A stretch of DNA of 64,000 nucleotides from Tubulanus polymorphus (lineage: Eukaryota > Nemertea > Palaeonemertea > Tubulaniformes > Tubulanidae): NCBI RefSeq assembly GCF_964204645.1, contig NC_134025.1, positions 15,842,001 to 15,906,000 on the forward strand, written 5' to 3'. Both the position numbers and the translations under genes were made by a program. The notes below the pieces were generated by a model. That model made no database searches and was not told the DNA's origin. It was given only the letters and a program-made list of their open reading frames with translations. How positions within the stretch are numbered: position 1 is the first letter of the stretch; every line of letters begins with the position of its first letter. Below are positions 45,134-54,858 of the stretch, in pieces.

Positions 45134-46888
45134 GTTTGAAGTTCATGGGAAATCGGAAGTAGAATTATGTCACGCTAAAATCCGGCAGCGAAGTAACTAA
45201 AATCCGGCAACCTTTGGATCGGGAGATTTCAGAATGTATTTATTTCGTGAAATTTCTACCAAGATTGGGTCGTTGAATAGTTTAACAATGAACCGCGTCG
45301 ATGATCGAACGAGTTCAAAATAGCTGAAATTCCCATAGCAACGGGAGCGAATTCATGATAAACAAACCACGCGCCGGGGCCCGGTTCAGCCATCGCAGGC
45401 TCGAATCCCGGAGAATTACGCTCTCGCGCGTGCGTGCGACAGTCAACCCCAGCCGCAGCGCTGAAATATGTAATCATTTATCAAATTTAATGACCCTAAA
45501 ACTGCGATGAGTCGCGTTGCCGTACGATTTGCTTAAAATTTCACGGCAGGTCGGCGGCCCGCGGATGGATGGGCACGGTCTCGCTCCGAGGAGCAGCGAC
45601 ATCGCGGTCGGCAAAAACATTAGTCTCCGCCCCTTCTTTCACCAAATAAGGAATTCGGTACGGCTGGCCACGTGCACTATTAATTTTGAGCCGTAGATTC
45701 CCGGTACTCGACATTCCCCGAGAATTAGAAACAAATAAATATTTTTCGCGAGAGAAATCAATTTTTGTATTTGATATTTCAATTTCACTGCTGATAATTT
45801 ATTCGATTTTTTTTCTGGCAGAAAAAAATTATGCGATTGATGCGTTTCAACGTGTCATTCATTTTTTCTCGTCTTCCTTTACTTTTCAAATGGAACTCAT
45901 TTCTAAATTCACACCAGGTCAAATTCTTCAATCTTGCAAACCGTCTCAGTTTCACCATAATGTCGGTTTTTACATTTCGGGTTTTACAAAGTGGTTTAAA
46001 CCATTAAAAAATTCCTGATACAATCTAAATCGAAATAGTAATCTTGTTAACAGTGGTAAACCGACCTGCCCCGGGTAGCAAAAGACCAGTTTATATTTAG
46101 TTAAGAAATGGGTCAAGTTTTTTTCATAGAAAATTGAATTTCATTTGATCTACAGATCAAATGAACAGGTTCGTCATAATTTTCCTAATCAAAATATAAG
46201 CCAAAATTTTCAATAACCAGAAATTAATCGAACCTTAGAGTTGAAGTTTCATCTTCTTTCTCCCACCACTTATGGCATTAGTTTTCATTTTTCCAAGCTT
46301 AACAATAAGAATTGATTTAATTTCTTCAATAATTTAATGCTCGGGGCCCAAATCTACAGAACAATTTCAATATCGAAATAAAATTGATAGTCTTCAAGAG
46401 TTTCTTTCCAGTTTCATTGACAAAAATTAATTATCTCGGTGTTCCTTTAGTCAGTGACACTATTTTGAGTGGTTTTGAGTGTTTTTGTTACACTCCATAC
46501 CTGAACGAGGTTGTTTTCGAATCGTTATTTCTTAATCTTAGTATGAAAAATTAAATCAAGCTGCAGTGACGAAGCGTCCGTCACTTAGATTTCATCTATT
46601 ACATATTAGATTCCTTTTGGTAAACGCGTATATGTGGATACTACGAAGTGTCTTCTCAACCGATTCTGATTTTCTGACAAAGTCAGAAAAAAATGACGTC
46701 ACTTGACGTCCGGTTTGAATCTCATGGGGAAATCGGAAGTAGAATTACGTCACGCTAAAATCCGGCAGTGAAATAACTAAAATCCGGCAACGTTTGGGTC
46801 GGGTGATTTCAGAATTTATTCATTTTGTGATATTTAGAACAAGATTGGGTTGTTGAATAGTTTAACAATGAACCGCGTTGATGGAACG

Positions 46889-47041
46889 GCTCAAGTCCAT
46901 TATAGCAGAGACTTATCACATTGGACAGGTATTTGGAATTAATCCGCCAATATTGGACTGATTGAATCTTACGACATTACGCCATAGGGACGTGCGGCTC
47001 AACTCTAGGACAGGTAAAAGTAGAGATCTATCAATCCTAAA
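46889..47041 (+). repeat. spacer of the minisatellite higher-order unit, copy 1
   Basis: GGCTCAAGTCCATTATAGCA ... GGAATTAATCCGCCAATATT ... CTTACGACATTACGCCAT. It recurs at 47938-48075 and in part near 275-300. Confidence 0.75.
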
Positions 47042-47165
47042 TGTCGGTTGATTCTACTCGTCGACAATGTCTACAACCCCGATTGTCGTCCGATTCTACT
47101 CGTCGACAATGTCTACAACCCCGATATTCGACCGATTCTACTCGTCAACAATGTCTACAATCATG
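47042..47165 (+). repeat. minisatellite B, three 42-bp units
   Basis: The unit reads GATTCTACTCGTCGACAATG followed by TCTACAACCCCGATTGTCG and ACC. Because 42 is divisible by three and the unit lacks stops, long open frames appear in several frames. Confidence 0.9.
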
Positions 47166-47173
47166 TTTATACA

Positions 47174-47770
47174 ATCTTATATAGAGTGGCTGGGATCGAG
47201 GGGCTGCATGTGTGCGTGGATTACGCTTATATAGAGTGGCCGAGATCGAGGGGCTGCGTGTGTGCGTGGATTGCCCTTATATAGAGTGGCCGGGATCGAG
47301 GGGCTGCGTTTGTGCGTGGATTACCCTTATATAGAGTGGCTGGGATCGAGGGGCCGCGTTTGTGAGTGGATCACCCTTATATAGAGTGGCTGGGATCGAG
47401 GGGCCGCGTGTGTGCGTGGATCACCCTTATTTAAAGTGGCTGGGATCGAGGGGTGGTGTGTGCGTGGATTACACTTATATAGAGTGGCTGCTATCGAGGG
47501 GCCGCGTGTGTGCGTGGATCACCCTTATATAAAGTGGCCGGGATCGAGGGGCTGCGTGTGTGCGTGGATTACCCTTATATAGAGTGGCTGGGATCGAGGG
47601 GCCACGTGTGTGCGTGGATTATGTGCGTGGATTACCCTTATATAAAGTGGCTGGGATCGAGGGGTGGTGTGTGCGTGGATTACCCTTATATAGAGTGGCC
47701 GGGATCGAGGGGCTGCGTGTGTGCGTGGATTACCCTTATATAAAGTGGCTGGGATCGAGGAGCTGCGTGC
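47174..47770 (+). repeat. minisatellite A, about 13 units
   Basis: Same unit as at 338-603 (CTTATATAGAGTGGCTGGGA, TCGAGGGGC, GTGTGCGTGGATTAC), 45-50 bp each. Units differ mainly in the GAG/AAG and CTG/CCG positions and in small indels. Confidence 0.92.
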
Positions 47771-47794
47771 TTCCATCAGTTGATTTTCACAATC

Positions 47795-47937
47795 AGGATT
47801 GTAGACATTGTCGACGAGTAGAATCGGTCGACAATCGGGGTTGTAGACACTGTCGATGAGTAGAATCGGTCGACAATCAGGAGTGTAGACATTGTCGACG
47901 AGTAGAATCAGTCGACAATCGGGGTTGTAGACATCGT
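47795..47937 (-). repeat. minisatellite B, inverted block
   Basis: Here the units appear as the reverse complement (GTAGACATTGTCGACGAGTA, GAATCGGTCGACAATCGGGG). This block is inverted relative to 47042 and 48076. Confidence 0.88.
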
Positions 47938-48075
47938 CGGCTCAAGTTCATTATAGCATTAAATAGTTCCAGCAGAGACTTATCACATTGGACTCGTATT
48001 TGGAATTAATCCGCCAATATTGGACTGATTGAATCTTACGACATTACGCCATAAGACGTGCGGCGATCTATCAAT
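47938..48075 (+). repeat. spacer of the minisatellite higher-order unit, copy 2
   Basis: Repeats 46889-47041, with an extra TTAAATAGTTCCAGCA. The spacer plus arrays therefore form a higher-order unit of about 1.05 kb. Confidence 0.75.
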
Positions 48076-48545
48076 CCTAAATGTCGGCCGATTCTACTCG
48101 TCGACAATGTCTACAACCCCGATTGTCGACCGATTCTACTCGTCGACAATGTCTACAACCCCGATTGTCGTCCGATTCTACTCGTCGACAATGTCTACAA
48201 CCCCGATTGTCGACCGATTCTACTCGTCGACAATGTCTACAACCCCGATTGTCGTCCGATTCTACTCGTCGACAATGTCTACAACCCCGATCCGATTGTC
48301 GTCCGATTCCACTCGTCGACAATGTCTACAACCCCGATTGTCGTCCGATTCTACTCGTCGACAATGTCTACAACCCCGATTGTCGACCGATTCTACTCGT
48401 CGACAATGTCTACAACCCCGATTGTCGTCCGATTCTACTCGTCGACGATGTCTACAACCCCGATTGTCGACCGATTCTACTCGTCGACAATGTCTACAAC
48501 CCCGATTGTCGACCGATTTAACTCGACAATGTATACAATCATGTT
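48076..48545 (+). repeat. minisatellite B, about 11 units
   Basis: Near-identical 42-bp units, with GTCGACC alternating with GTCGTCC. One unit is disrupted at 48290-48305. One A-type unit follows at 48550-48600. Confidence 0.92.
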
Positions 48546-48600
48546 TATACAATCTTATATAGAGTGGCTGGGATCGAGGGGCTGCATGTGTGCGTGGATC

Positions 48601-48851
48601 ACGAAATTGAACATAAAATATTAAAATTAGAAAAGATAAAAACTAAATATGGAGATAAAATATCAGCTAATTTAAATCACTGTAATGTTAGTACAACGCG
48701 AGAATTTAAAGTATTTTTACCTGATAAATGGGTTTCGTCGAGTACAGAGGAATTAAAAGATTTAGAAGAATTTAAAATAATCTATCACGGAAATAAATTG
48801 CCCATGGGCAAAGTGTGGTTTACCTTGAAAGCTAGAGGTTGTTTGGAGTAA
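48601..48851 (+). pseudogene. fragment of the OB-fold-like viral protein
   Basis: The frame reads KTKYGDKISANLNHCN, then REFKVFLPDKWVSSSTEELK, then LEEFKIIYHGNK. These align with the core of the protein at 35527-35880. It has no start of its own: the frame enters directly from the last minisatellite unit. It is more diverged than the genes of the two large copies and so comes from another lineage. Confidence 0.65.
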
Positions 48852-49078
48852 GGGCATTGCTTGAAAAATCTTTTTAATTCGTGACTTCAAAGATCCACAG
48901 TTTATATTGTATTTTATCTTTCCTAAAGAATTATTTTGTAGTCAAATAAGACCAAAGATATACATTTGTTTGCGGTCCACGTCTAAAAGTTTGTAGGGTA
49001 CAGGTAGGCACGGCAGGGAAACTATTTTATATTTTCAAAAAAATATGTTTAATATGATATGAAAAAATATTCAAATAA
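48852..49078. other. host-like repeat, no gene
   Basis: 48977-49070 resembles 10797-10889 (GGGTACAGGTAGGC-CGGCA). Each copy is followed directly by a different palindromic or inverted-repeat element. Confidence 0.5.
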
Positions 49079-49644
49079 GGCCATCCCAAAATAATTGTCT
49101 GTTTGCTGCAACACCGACTCAACTTTTCAGGATGAGTCGGTAGGTAGGAAGAATTTTTTTTTTGCAAAATTTTTGGGCAAAAAAAAACAAATTTTTCACC
49201 TTTGGCCTTTTTTACATGGAAACAATATCGCAAAAAAATCGCACGTTGCGCACAGGAAATTTGTCTAATAGCGTAGATTTCAAGAATTATTCTAAAATTA
49301 TAACTTCGTCCAGAGCGTCATCTCTGTCTTAAAAATGAAACGGTACATTGAATGTGTGCGCGCTTTCACGTTACCAGCTATTCAGTCACTTTAGTCACTA
49401 TTAGAATGAATGGCAGCTTATTGGAACACTGCCAGTTTCCTGGAAACTTAAACTAGGCCACATGTCAAGGCATGTTTTCACACCATGCACACTAGAATTC
49501 AAACATACGTAGCTCATAGTCGGTCGGCTGTTTTTATCAAAAATAAAATTTATTTCAATGAATCCTAGAAAAAAGTTTTCACTCGGTACCTCTGAAGTCA
49601 GGTTGGTCGGGTTACGGCAAACAGACCATTATTTTGGGATGGCC
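49079..49644. mobile_element. 566-bp non-autonomous DNA transposon with TAA target duplication
   Basis: The left end GGCCATCCCAAAATAATTGT and the right end ACCATTATTTTGGGATGGCC are inverted, pairing over about 28 bases with one mismatch. TAA lies immediately outside both ends. A three-base TWA duplication is typical of PIF/Harbinger elements. No transposase frame. Confidence 0.8.
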
Positions 49645-49968
49645 TAAAATTCATCACATATCAGAGGGTGGCTGAATATTGGGTCTTGGAAACCTCTTCC
49701 AATGTTGGCCACGGAAGCTAAAATATCGGTGGTACAGAAGAAATCGGCTATTAGATCGTTTTAAGTCCTGGAATTTACCACTACAATATTCAGACCTCGA
49801 CAGACCTTTTAGTTTGCTGCTTAGTATTTTCAGGTCACAAGAAATTACAATTTATTACAAATTCTATCGAACAGAAAACACAGCGCTCATCTTCTGCTAT
49901 GATTATTCAGCCTATTTTCATATCAAACGTTCACGCGTTACAGCATCACCGTAGTGTACTGTACGAGC

Positions 49969-50000
<32 letters not shown>

Positions 50001-50367
50001 TGTAGCACTCCGCGTGCATGTGGAGGCCTCGTGTAAGTGAATATTCGCTTACACCTCAATGTCAATCAAAACAATCACCGGGTATTAAAATGAAACAATA
50101 CCTATGGCAGATGAAATAATTACATCCTCACCAGCAATGAGCATTTGAAATCGGCACGTATACGGCACCTAGTCCAATGAAACGTACACCATTCTATGGC
50201 TTTCCCATAATTTTAGTAGCGCCGGAATTCCCCGTATATCCAAAAAACAATCCCATTTGTTCGTAGAGACAACGCCCCCCCAATCGAGGTCATTGCAATT
50301 TTATACGCGAGAGCTAAGAATTTTCCCGCCAAAAACAGTTTTTCGTAGAATTTTAACTCAGTTGACC
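49645..50367. other. host-like stretch with (GT)n
   Basis: A GT dinucleotide run lies at about 49970-49998. No gene seen. Confidence 0.5.
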
Positions 50368-50515
50368 ATGTCATCGACGGAGGTTCGCCATGTCTTCAAT
50401 CGCATCGATTATACGTCTTTTAAGCCAAGAACCAATGAAACAAATGCTCACATAAAAAAACGTACCGCGATTTTACATGAATTGGCTCAATGCCAACATC
50501 ATATCGCTGACAAAG
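50368..50515 (+). CDS. possible first exon of a host gene
   Basis: The ATG in ACCATGTCATCG has a fair animal start context. The frame (MSSTEVRHVFNRIDYTSFKP) is charged and not low-complexity, and it ends at CAAAG followed by GTAAAC, a plausible splice donor. Viral sequence begins about 100 bases downstream, so any later exons would be beyond or lost. No family recognised. Confidence 0.25.
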
Positions 50516-50611
50516 GTAAACCAAAAATGAAGACGGTCATCATGATTTAGAAGTTGTTGATTAAATAAAAAAATGAATTGATAATAAAATTAATTAAATA
50601 TTAAGATTCCG

Positions 50612-50675
50612 AAATGACTTATCTGGACAATTTAATTGCTCCGCATAGATAGACAAAAGTAGTGAGATATCTAAT
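50612..50675 (+). repeat. terminal sequence of viral copy 2, shared with 23629
   Basis: AAATGACTTATCTGGACA ... CATAGATAGACAAAAGTAGT ... GAGATATCTAA. See 23629-23697. A+T-rich viral sequence follows. Confidence 0.6.
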
Positions 50676-50839
50676 TAATTAAAAATGAATTTTTTTGTTG
50701 CTTTTTTTAATTACTCATCACCACAAGTAATTTTTCCCCATAATAAATGGGAGAGAGTGAACAACATACAGGAAAAAAATGATGTTAATGAATATCAAAT
50801 CTTGCATTTTTTCTAAAATATTAATCCATTTTTTTATAG

Positions 50840-51065
50840 TGAACTTTGGAATTTCAACAGTAGTAGTACAAATCCAGTTGTATAATATATATATATTTAT
50901 CAAATATTCTATTATCAGAAGGAGTAGAAATAACAATATTTTCACCATTTTTATTAACATCTTTATTATTCATTTTTCTTTTATAGCATTTTTAAATTCT
51001 ATTGATTTAATTCCTAATTGCCGAGACCATTAAATTTGTTTCTGAGTTCTCGGTTTTTTCTTCAC
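50840..51065 (-). pseudogene. relic of the small basic membrane protein
   Basis: On the minus strand SRQLGIKSIEFKNAIKEK resembles the basic half of the protein at 24466, and PSDNRIFDKYIYI resembles its later part. Stops and shifts interrupt it and the membrane span is not clearly retained. Confidence 0.35.
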
Positions 51066-51639
51066 AGTTGATCCTTTCACCTCTTCCACTTCGCTCATTT
51101 ATTGTAGAAAAATTTTTACTTTCAATATTTGAAAATGTTATAACTCCAGTTGATAATAATGTCATAAATCCACCTAATTGAAATGATAAATATGCAATCC
51201 ATTTATTTAATTCAGTCATAACTGGATAATCATTTTTTAAATCGAAATATAATTTATTTTCGTCTTGAATTGGAAGCATATATTCACATAATTTACTATA
51301 ACTTTTTACTACATTTTCTGATATCGCATCATTAATTCTAGCTATTCTCGCAGTTTCATAAATCTTAAATAATTTAATAATTCCATCTGATTTCATTGTA
51401 TCTAATTCACTATAAGTTAAATTTTTACTAATAAAACTTTTACATTTCCCAGATGCTATTAATATTTCTAATTGATGTTTGCAATAAAGATAATATTCAT
51501 AATCATTGTTTGTAGTAGTATCATTTAAAGCACCATTATTATCTGGTGTTAATTTTGTTTCTGTTATACCTAAATCATCCAAAGTTTTTTCAATTGGAAT
51601 ATCATTATTTTTAGATTTTATTTTCTTTTCACCTCCCAT
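51007..51639 (-). CDS. 210-aa viral membrane protein, intact copy
   Basis: Starts MGGEKKIKSKNNDIPIEKTL at an ATG in TATAAATGG, with seven T upstream. Conserved DYEYYLYCKHQLEILI, then ENKLYFDLKNDYPVMTELNK, then the membrane segment LSFQLGGFMTLLSTGVITFSN near residue 165, and a charged tail. It is the intact homologue of 23890-24473. In this copy it lies between the element end and the ATPase, on the same strand as all other late genes. Function unknown. Confidence 0.75.
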   Translation of the reverse strand: MGGEKKIKSKNNDIPIEKTLDDLGITETKLTPDNNGALNDTTTNNDYEYYLYCKHQLEILIASGKCKSFISKNLTYSELDTMKSDGIIKLFKIYETARIARINDAISENVVKSYSKLCEYMLPIQDENKLYFDLKNDYPVMTELNKWIAYLSFQLGGFMTLLSTGVITFSNIESKNFSTINERSGRGERINCEEKTENSETNLMVSAIRN

Positions 51640-51655
51640 TTATATAACAAAAAAA
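51637..51655 (-). promoter_or_regulatory. TAAATG start motif with T-run, 210-aa gene
   Basis: Minus strand: seven T, GTTATA, TAAATG. Confidence 0.45.
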
Positions 51656-51682
51656 TTAATTGTGTTGTTGCAACAAGAATTT

Positions 51683-51844
51683 AACTAGAATGTAACTAAA
51701 AATATACTAGATTAACAAGCTAGTTGCAATATAATTGTTTTTATTTATTTCTTGTTGAATTTTATTTGATTTTTGTTTCAACTACCAATAACTAGAATTC
51801 AACTAGAATGTAACTAAAAATATACTAGATTAACAAGCTAGTTG
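51683..51844. repeat. two identical 44-bp direct repeats between viral genes
   Basis: AACTAGAATGTAACTAAAAA followed by TATACTAGATTAACAAGCTA and GTTG occurs at 51683-51726 and 51801-51844, identical by eye. CTAGCTAGT-type sequence also precedes the homologous gene at 23740-23850. It is the only long intergenic gap in the viral gene block, so it may hold a control region. Confidence 0.8.
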
Positions 51845-51892
51845 AATTTAAATAAATTCATATTTAAATGGGTGTTATAATCGAAATAGTAA

Positions 51893-52456
51893 TTATGATC
51901 TTTTATTATTTTTCAATTTATCCATATATTCATTATGTAAATCATGTGGAATAATATCATTTTCCTCAAGTGCATTTTTCATCGATTTTCTATCTTTATT
52001 GTAGAATAAAACTAAAAATCTAATGTTTTCTCTAAAATCATTAACAATCAAATTATATTTTTGATTTAAAACCCACGTTGTTATCCCAAAATGTCTACCA
52101 GAAAAAGCTAAATAACATAATTCACTTTCTCGTACTTTTGATTCATGTAAATTTGCACAATCATCTATGATAAATAATGTATTTGATCCTTTATAAATAT
52201 CAATTGCTATTTTAATACAATTATCTAAATTTTCTTTAACTGTTTTAGGATCTAATACAATAAATTTATTATTTCTAGTAATATTTCTATTATATTTTTG
52301 ATTAAATTCATACGTTGGACAAAATAATACTATATTATCAAAATAGTTTTTATAAATAGTTTCTAATCAATTTAATATAAAATAAGTTTTTCCACAGTTT
52401 GTTACACCAGAAATTAACATATTATGAGGCTCAAATATAAATAATTCCTTATTCAT
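51893..52456 (-). pseudogene. packaging ATPase, copy 2, nonsense mutation
   Basis: Homologue of 27146-27740. Walker A is GVTNCGKTYF and Walker B is TLFIIDDCA; SGRHFGITTWVLNQKYN is conserved. A TGA at 52367-52369 right after the P-loop replaces a Leu codon of copy 1. The ATG in TATAAATG directly follows the integrase stop codon. The end at NNKRS supports about 190 codons as the true length. Confidence 0.88.
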
Positions 52457-53577
52457 TTATAAATCTTTAATTTTACTCGATAATATCCATTAATTGAATT
52501 TATCCGGCCATCCAACCCGTTTTACTAAAGATTATTTTTTTCTATTAACAGTTTTTGTTTTTAATACTTTTTCACTTTATATTCTTGTTCTAGATTTTCA
52601 GTAGTTAAACTTAATTGTTCGTCATAAAAGTACCCATCAACTTCTTCACCATCTAAATCTTCTAATTTATAGACATATGGTTTTGTTGTTATTAGCTTTT
52701 TTATTTTATATATTTCCCTAGTAAAATTTCGATCGTATCCTTTGTCAAATATCTTTTTATACTTAGAAATTCTAACATTTTGACCAACTTTAAATTTAGG
52801 TTCACCAAAATCATCTACAAGAAATACCCCATACAAGTTATTCCAAACAATTTCAGCATTTTCAGGTTTTCTAGCATCAATAGGTTTCATTCCAATAGAA
52901 GAATGATAAGAATTATTATAACCTTCTATCAATTTTGGTAAAACATTAATTCATTTAAAAGTATTATTTGCTGTAAAATATTTCCACATTCTTGTTCTTA
53001 ATGTTCTATTAAATCGTTCAACAACTGCTGCTTTTTTATCCGATTTTGTAGAAAAATATTTAATATTATGATAATCTAAGAGTTTATGAACAGATGAATT
53101 ATCAAATTCTTTCTATCATCAATTTGTATTTTTTTCTGGCTTTATTTTACCACCTGAAAGAAATTTTCTTAAAACATTTGATGTTTGTACAGCATCTTTT
53201 CTGTAAAGTGGGAAGCTCCATACATAACGACTAAAAATATCAATTATATTCAATATCCACCAATAATCATTATTATCTTTTTTAAGATTTTTCATATCAA
53301 TTAAATCTCCTTGCCACTGTTGATCTACATAACTTACCATAGTTTTACGAGTTTTATATTCTCTAACAATTCTTTTATTTTTTTATATGTTGGTTGTTCT
53401 AACATAAAATCAATTATATGTTTACATTCAACTAAATTTTGTGGGATTATCTAATTTATCTCGTTTTACTTGACGCCATATATTTTTGGTAGAAGAATAT
53501 GCAACCGAACTCTCAGGGTTATTATATAAATTTCTTAAAAATTGTTCTTTAGTATTTCGAGTTTTTTTATCCCCCAT
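52457..53577 (-). pseudogene. integrase with chromodomain-like end, copy 2, broken
   Basis: This copy retains the N terminus missing from copy 1. The ATG at 53577 is in TATAAATGG and is followed by FLRNLYNNPESSVAYSS. The rve core shows GDLIDMK and NIIDIFSRYVWSFPL, but the second Asp region is lost at a stop (KPEKNTN). The Glu region VVERFNRTLRTRMWKYF and the C-terminal part HSSIGMKPIDARKPE remain. The end reads VKRVGWPDKFN, a chromodomain-like strand. At least four frame breaks. It is clearly more diverged from copy 1 than the capsid genes are. Confidence 0.85.
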
Positions 53578-53607
53578 TTATAAATCGTTAATTTTAACTT
53601 TATATTT

Positions 53608-54838
53608 TTAATATTGAATACTATGTAATTGAGAATTTATAATATTTAATTGCGCGTCAGATATAAGATAAATGTGCATTTTGTAATTTAAACCTCATTT
53701 TTTCTTTTTCATGAATAATTGTATCCCATCTTTTGTATATTGTAATTTTTTACCAGAACCATGTAATAAGTTATCTTCAGTTGTTCTAAAATCTAACATG
53801 CATATTTATTACCAGTATAAGAATCTATTTGATTAATATTACAATTTTCAGATGATTTTACTTTTTCATTCATAAAATGCTTTTTAATTTCTGGCCACTG
53901 ATCAATCATTCACACTCCTTTGCAAAATATTTTATTTGCTAAATCTTCGATGGTTATCTCTACTTTTGATATTTCCGGATTATAATAATTATCCACATTT
54001 ATTGCACCATTAGAATATGATGCAATGGTAAAAAATATTAATACACCTTTAATAGATCTTCTTGGGAAGTTAATATTCTCATTAATTATTTCATCATTTG
54101 CACTAATAGTTACAATTTTAAATTTTTTAATATAATCATATAATAATGAAAATCCTTGTTCATATTGAGTTTGAATTGTGTTAGCAATATTTTCATCAGT
54201 TACTGTATCACATTCTAAACATATATTTGATAATTTATAACCCATATCTTTAACAACGCTAGATAATACAATTTCATTAACAGGAGCAAATGTTATTTCG
54301 AACATAATATCTTCTTGTATAGCATATTTATATAAAGGCGCATTATTATTTATCAATTCAAAATCTAATGGAATTTTTATTTACTTCCATAAATCTTTTT
54401 TTATCAAATTATCTGTAGCATTATCTACGATTGCGTTATCAGCGTCTGATCTTAATTTATTTTGATTTAAGGATTGAATTCCTTGAAATATCATATTATT
54501 TCTATTTTCTTTTGTTAACCATAAATCTTTATAATGCGTAAATAAATCATAATTTTCTAATGAAAAAACTGTTAACAACTAATTTTTTAATCAAATATCT
54601 TCCAATATTATCAAAAACATAATTATTATCATGACCAGTTACTTTTATATCAGCTGATAAATAAATACTATTTGGAACATAAAAAAGTATTTTGTGTTAA
54701 TCGAGGGATTCTAACATATAAAGTTTCATCAAGATTAATATTAGAAGGATTATGAGTAATTATATGATGAGATCTCTCTGCTTTAATAGCATTAGATATT
54801 CTAGAATTCTTAGAAGGATTTATATAACTCCCACTCAT
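53608..54838 (-). pseudogene. major capsid protein, copy 2
   Basis: Homologue of 28462-29711 with very similar sequence (NEIVLSSVVKDMGYKLSNIC, FPRRSIKGVLIFFTIASYSN, LISDAQLNIINSQL). In frame at the N terminus where copy 1 is shifted (SYINPSKNSRISNA), but broken elsewhere: near 54700, 54590, 54375, at a stop after FCKGV (53910), and near 53800. ATG in AAATAAATGAG with eight T upstream. Confidence 0.8.
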
Positions 54839-54852
54839 TTATTTAAAAAAAA
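54836..54852 (-). promoter_or_regulatory. TAAATG start motif with T-run, capsid gene copy 2
   Basis: Minus strand: eight T, AAA, TAAATG. Confidence 0.45.
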
Positions 54853-54858
54853 TTACTT

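Larger units (their letters stand above)
41481..46888 (+). repeat. 1.6-kb tandem repeat, two units plus a partial third
   Basis: Unit 1 is 41481-43083 and unit 2 is 43084-46611, which is about 1.62 kb once the insert at 43224-45133 is removed. A partial third unit runs to about 46888. Landmarks are GACGTCCGGTTTGAA, GGAAATCGGAAGTAGAATTA, GTCTCGCTCC, ATTCCCGG, AAATGGGTCAAGTT and GCTGCAGTGACGAAGCGTCC. No gene was recognised; this may be a satellite or a fragment of a larger mobile element in tandem. Confidence 0.85.

Noticed and set aside
47510-47859. Repeat-peptide frames in minisatellite A
   Set aside because: Same reason: repetitive DNA open in several frames, both strands.
46889-48600. CRISPR-like array
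   Set aside because: Units are contiguous tandem repeats without unique spacers, in a eukaryotic setting.
48029-48624. Several overlapping 80-190 codon frames on both strands
   Set aside because: They are produced by a 42-bp repeat that lacks stops; the repeated peptides have no independent support.
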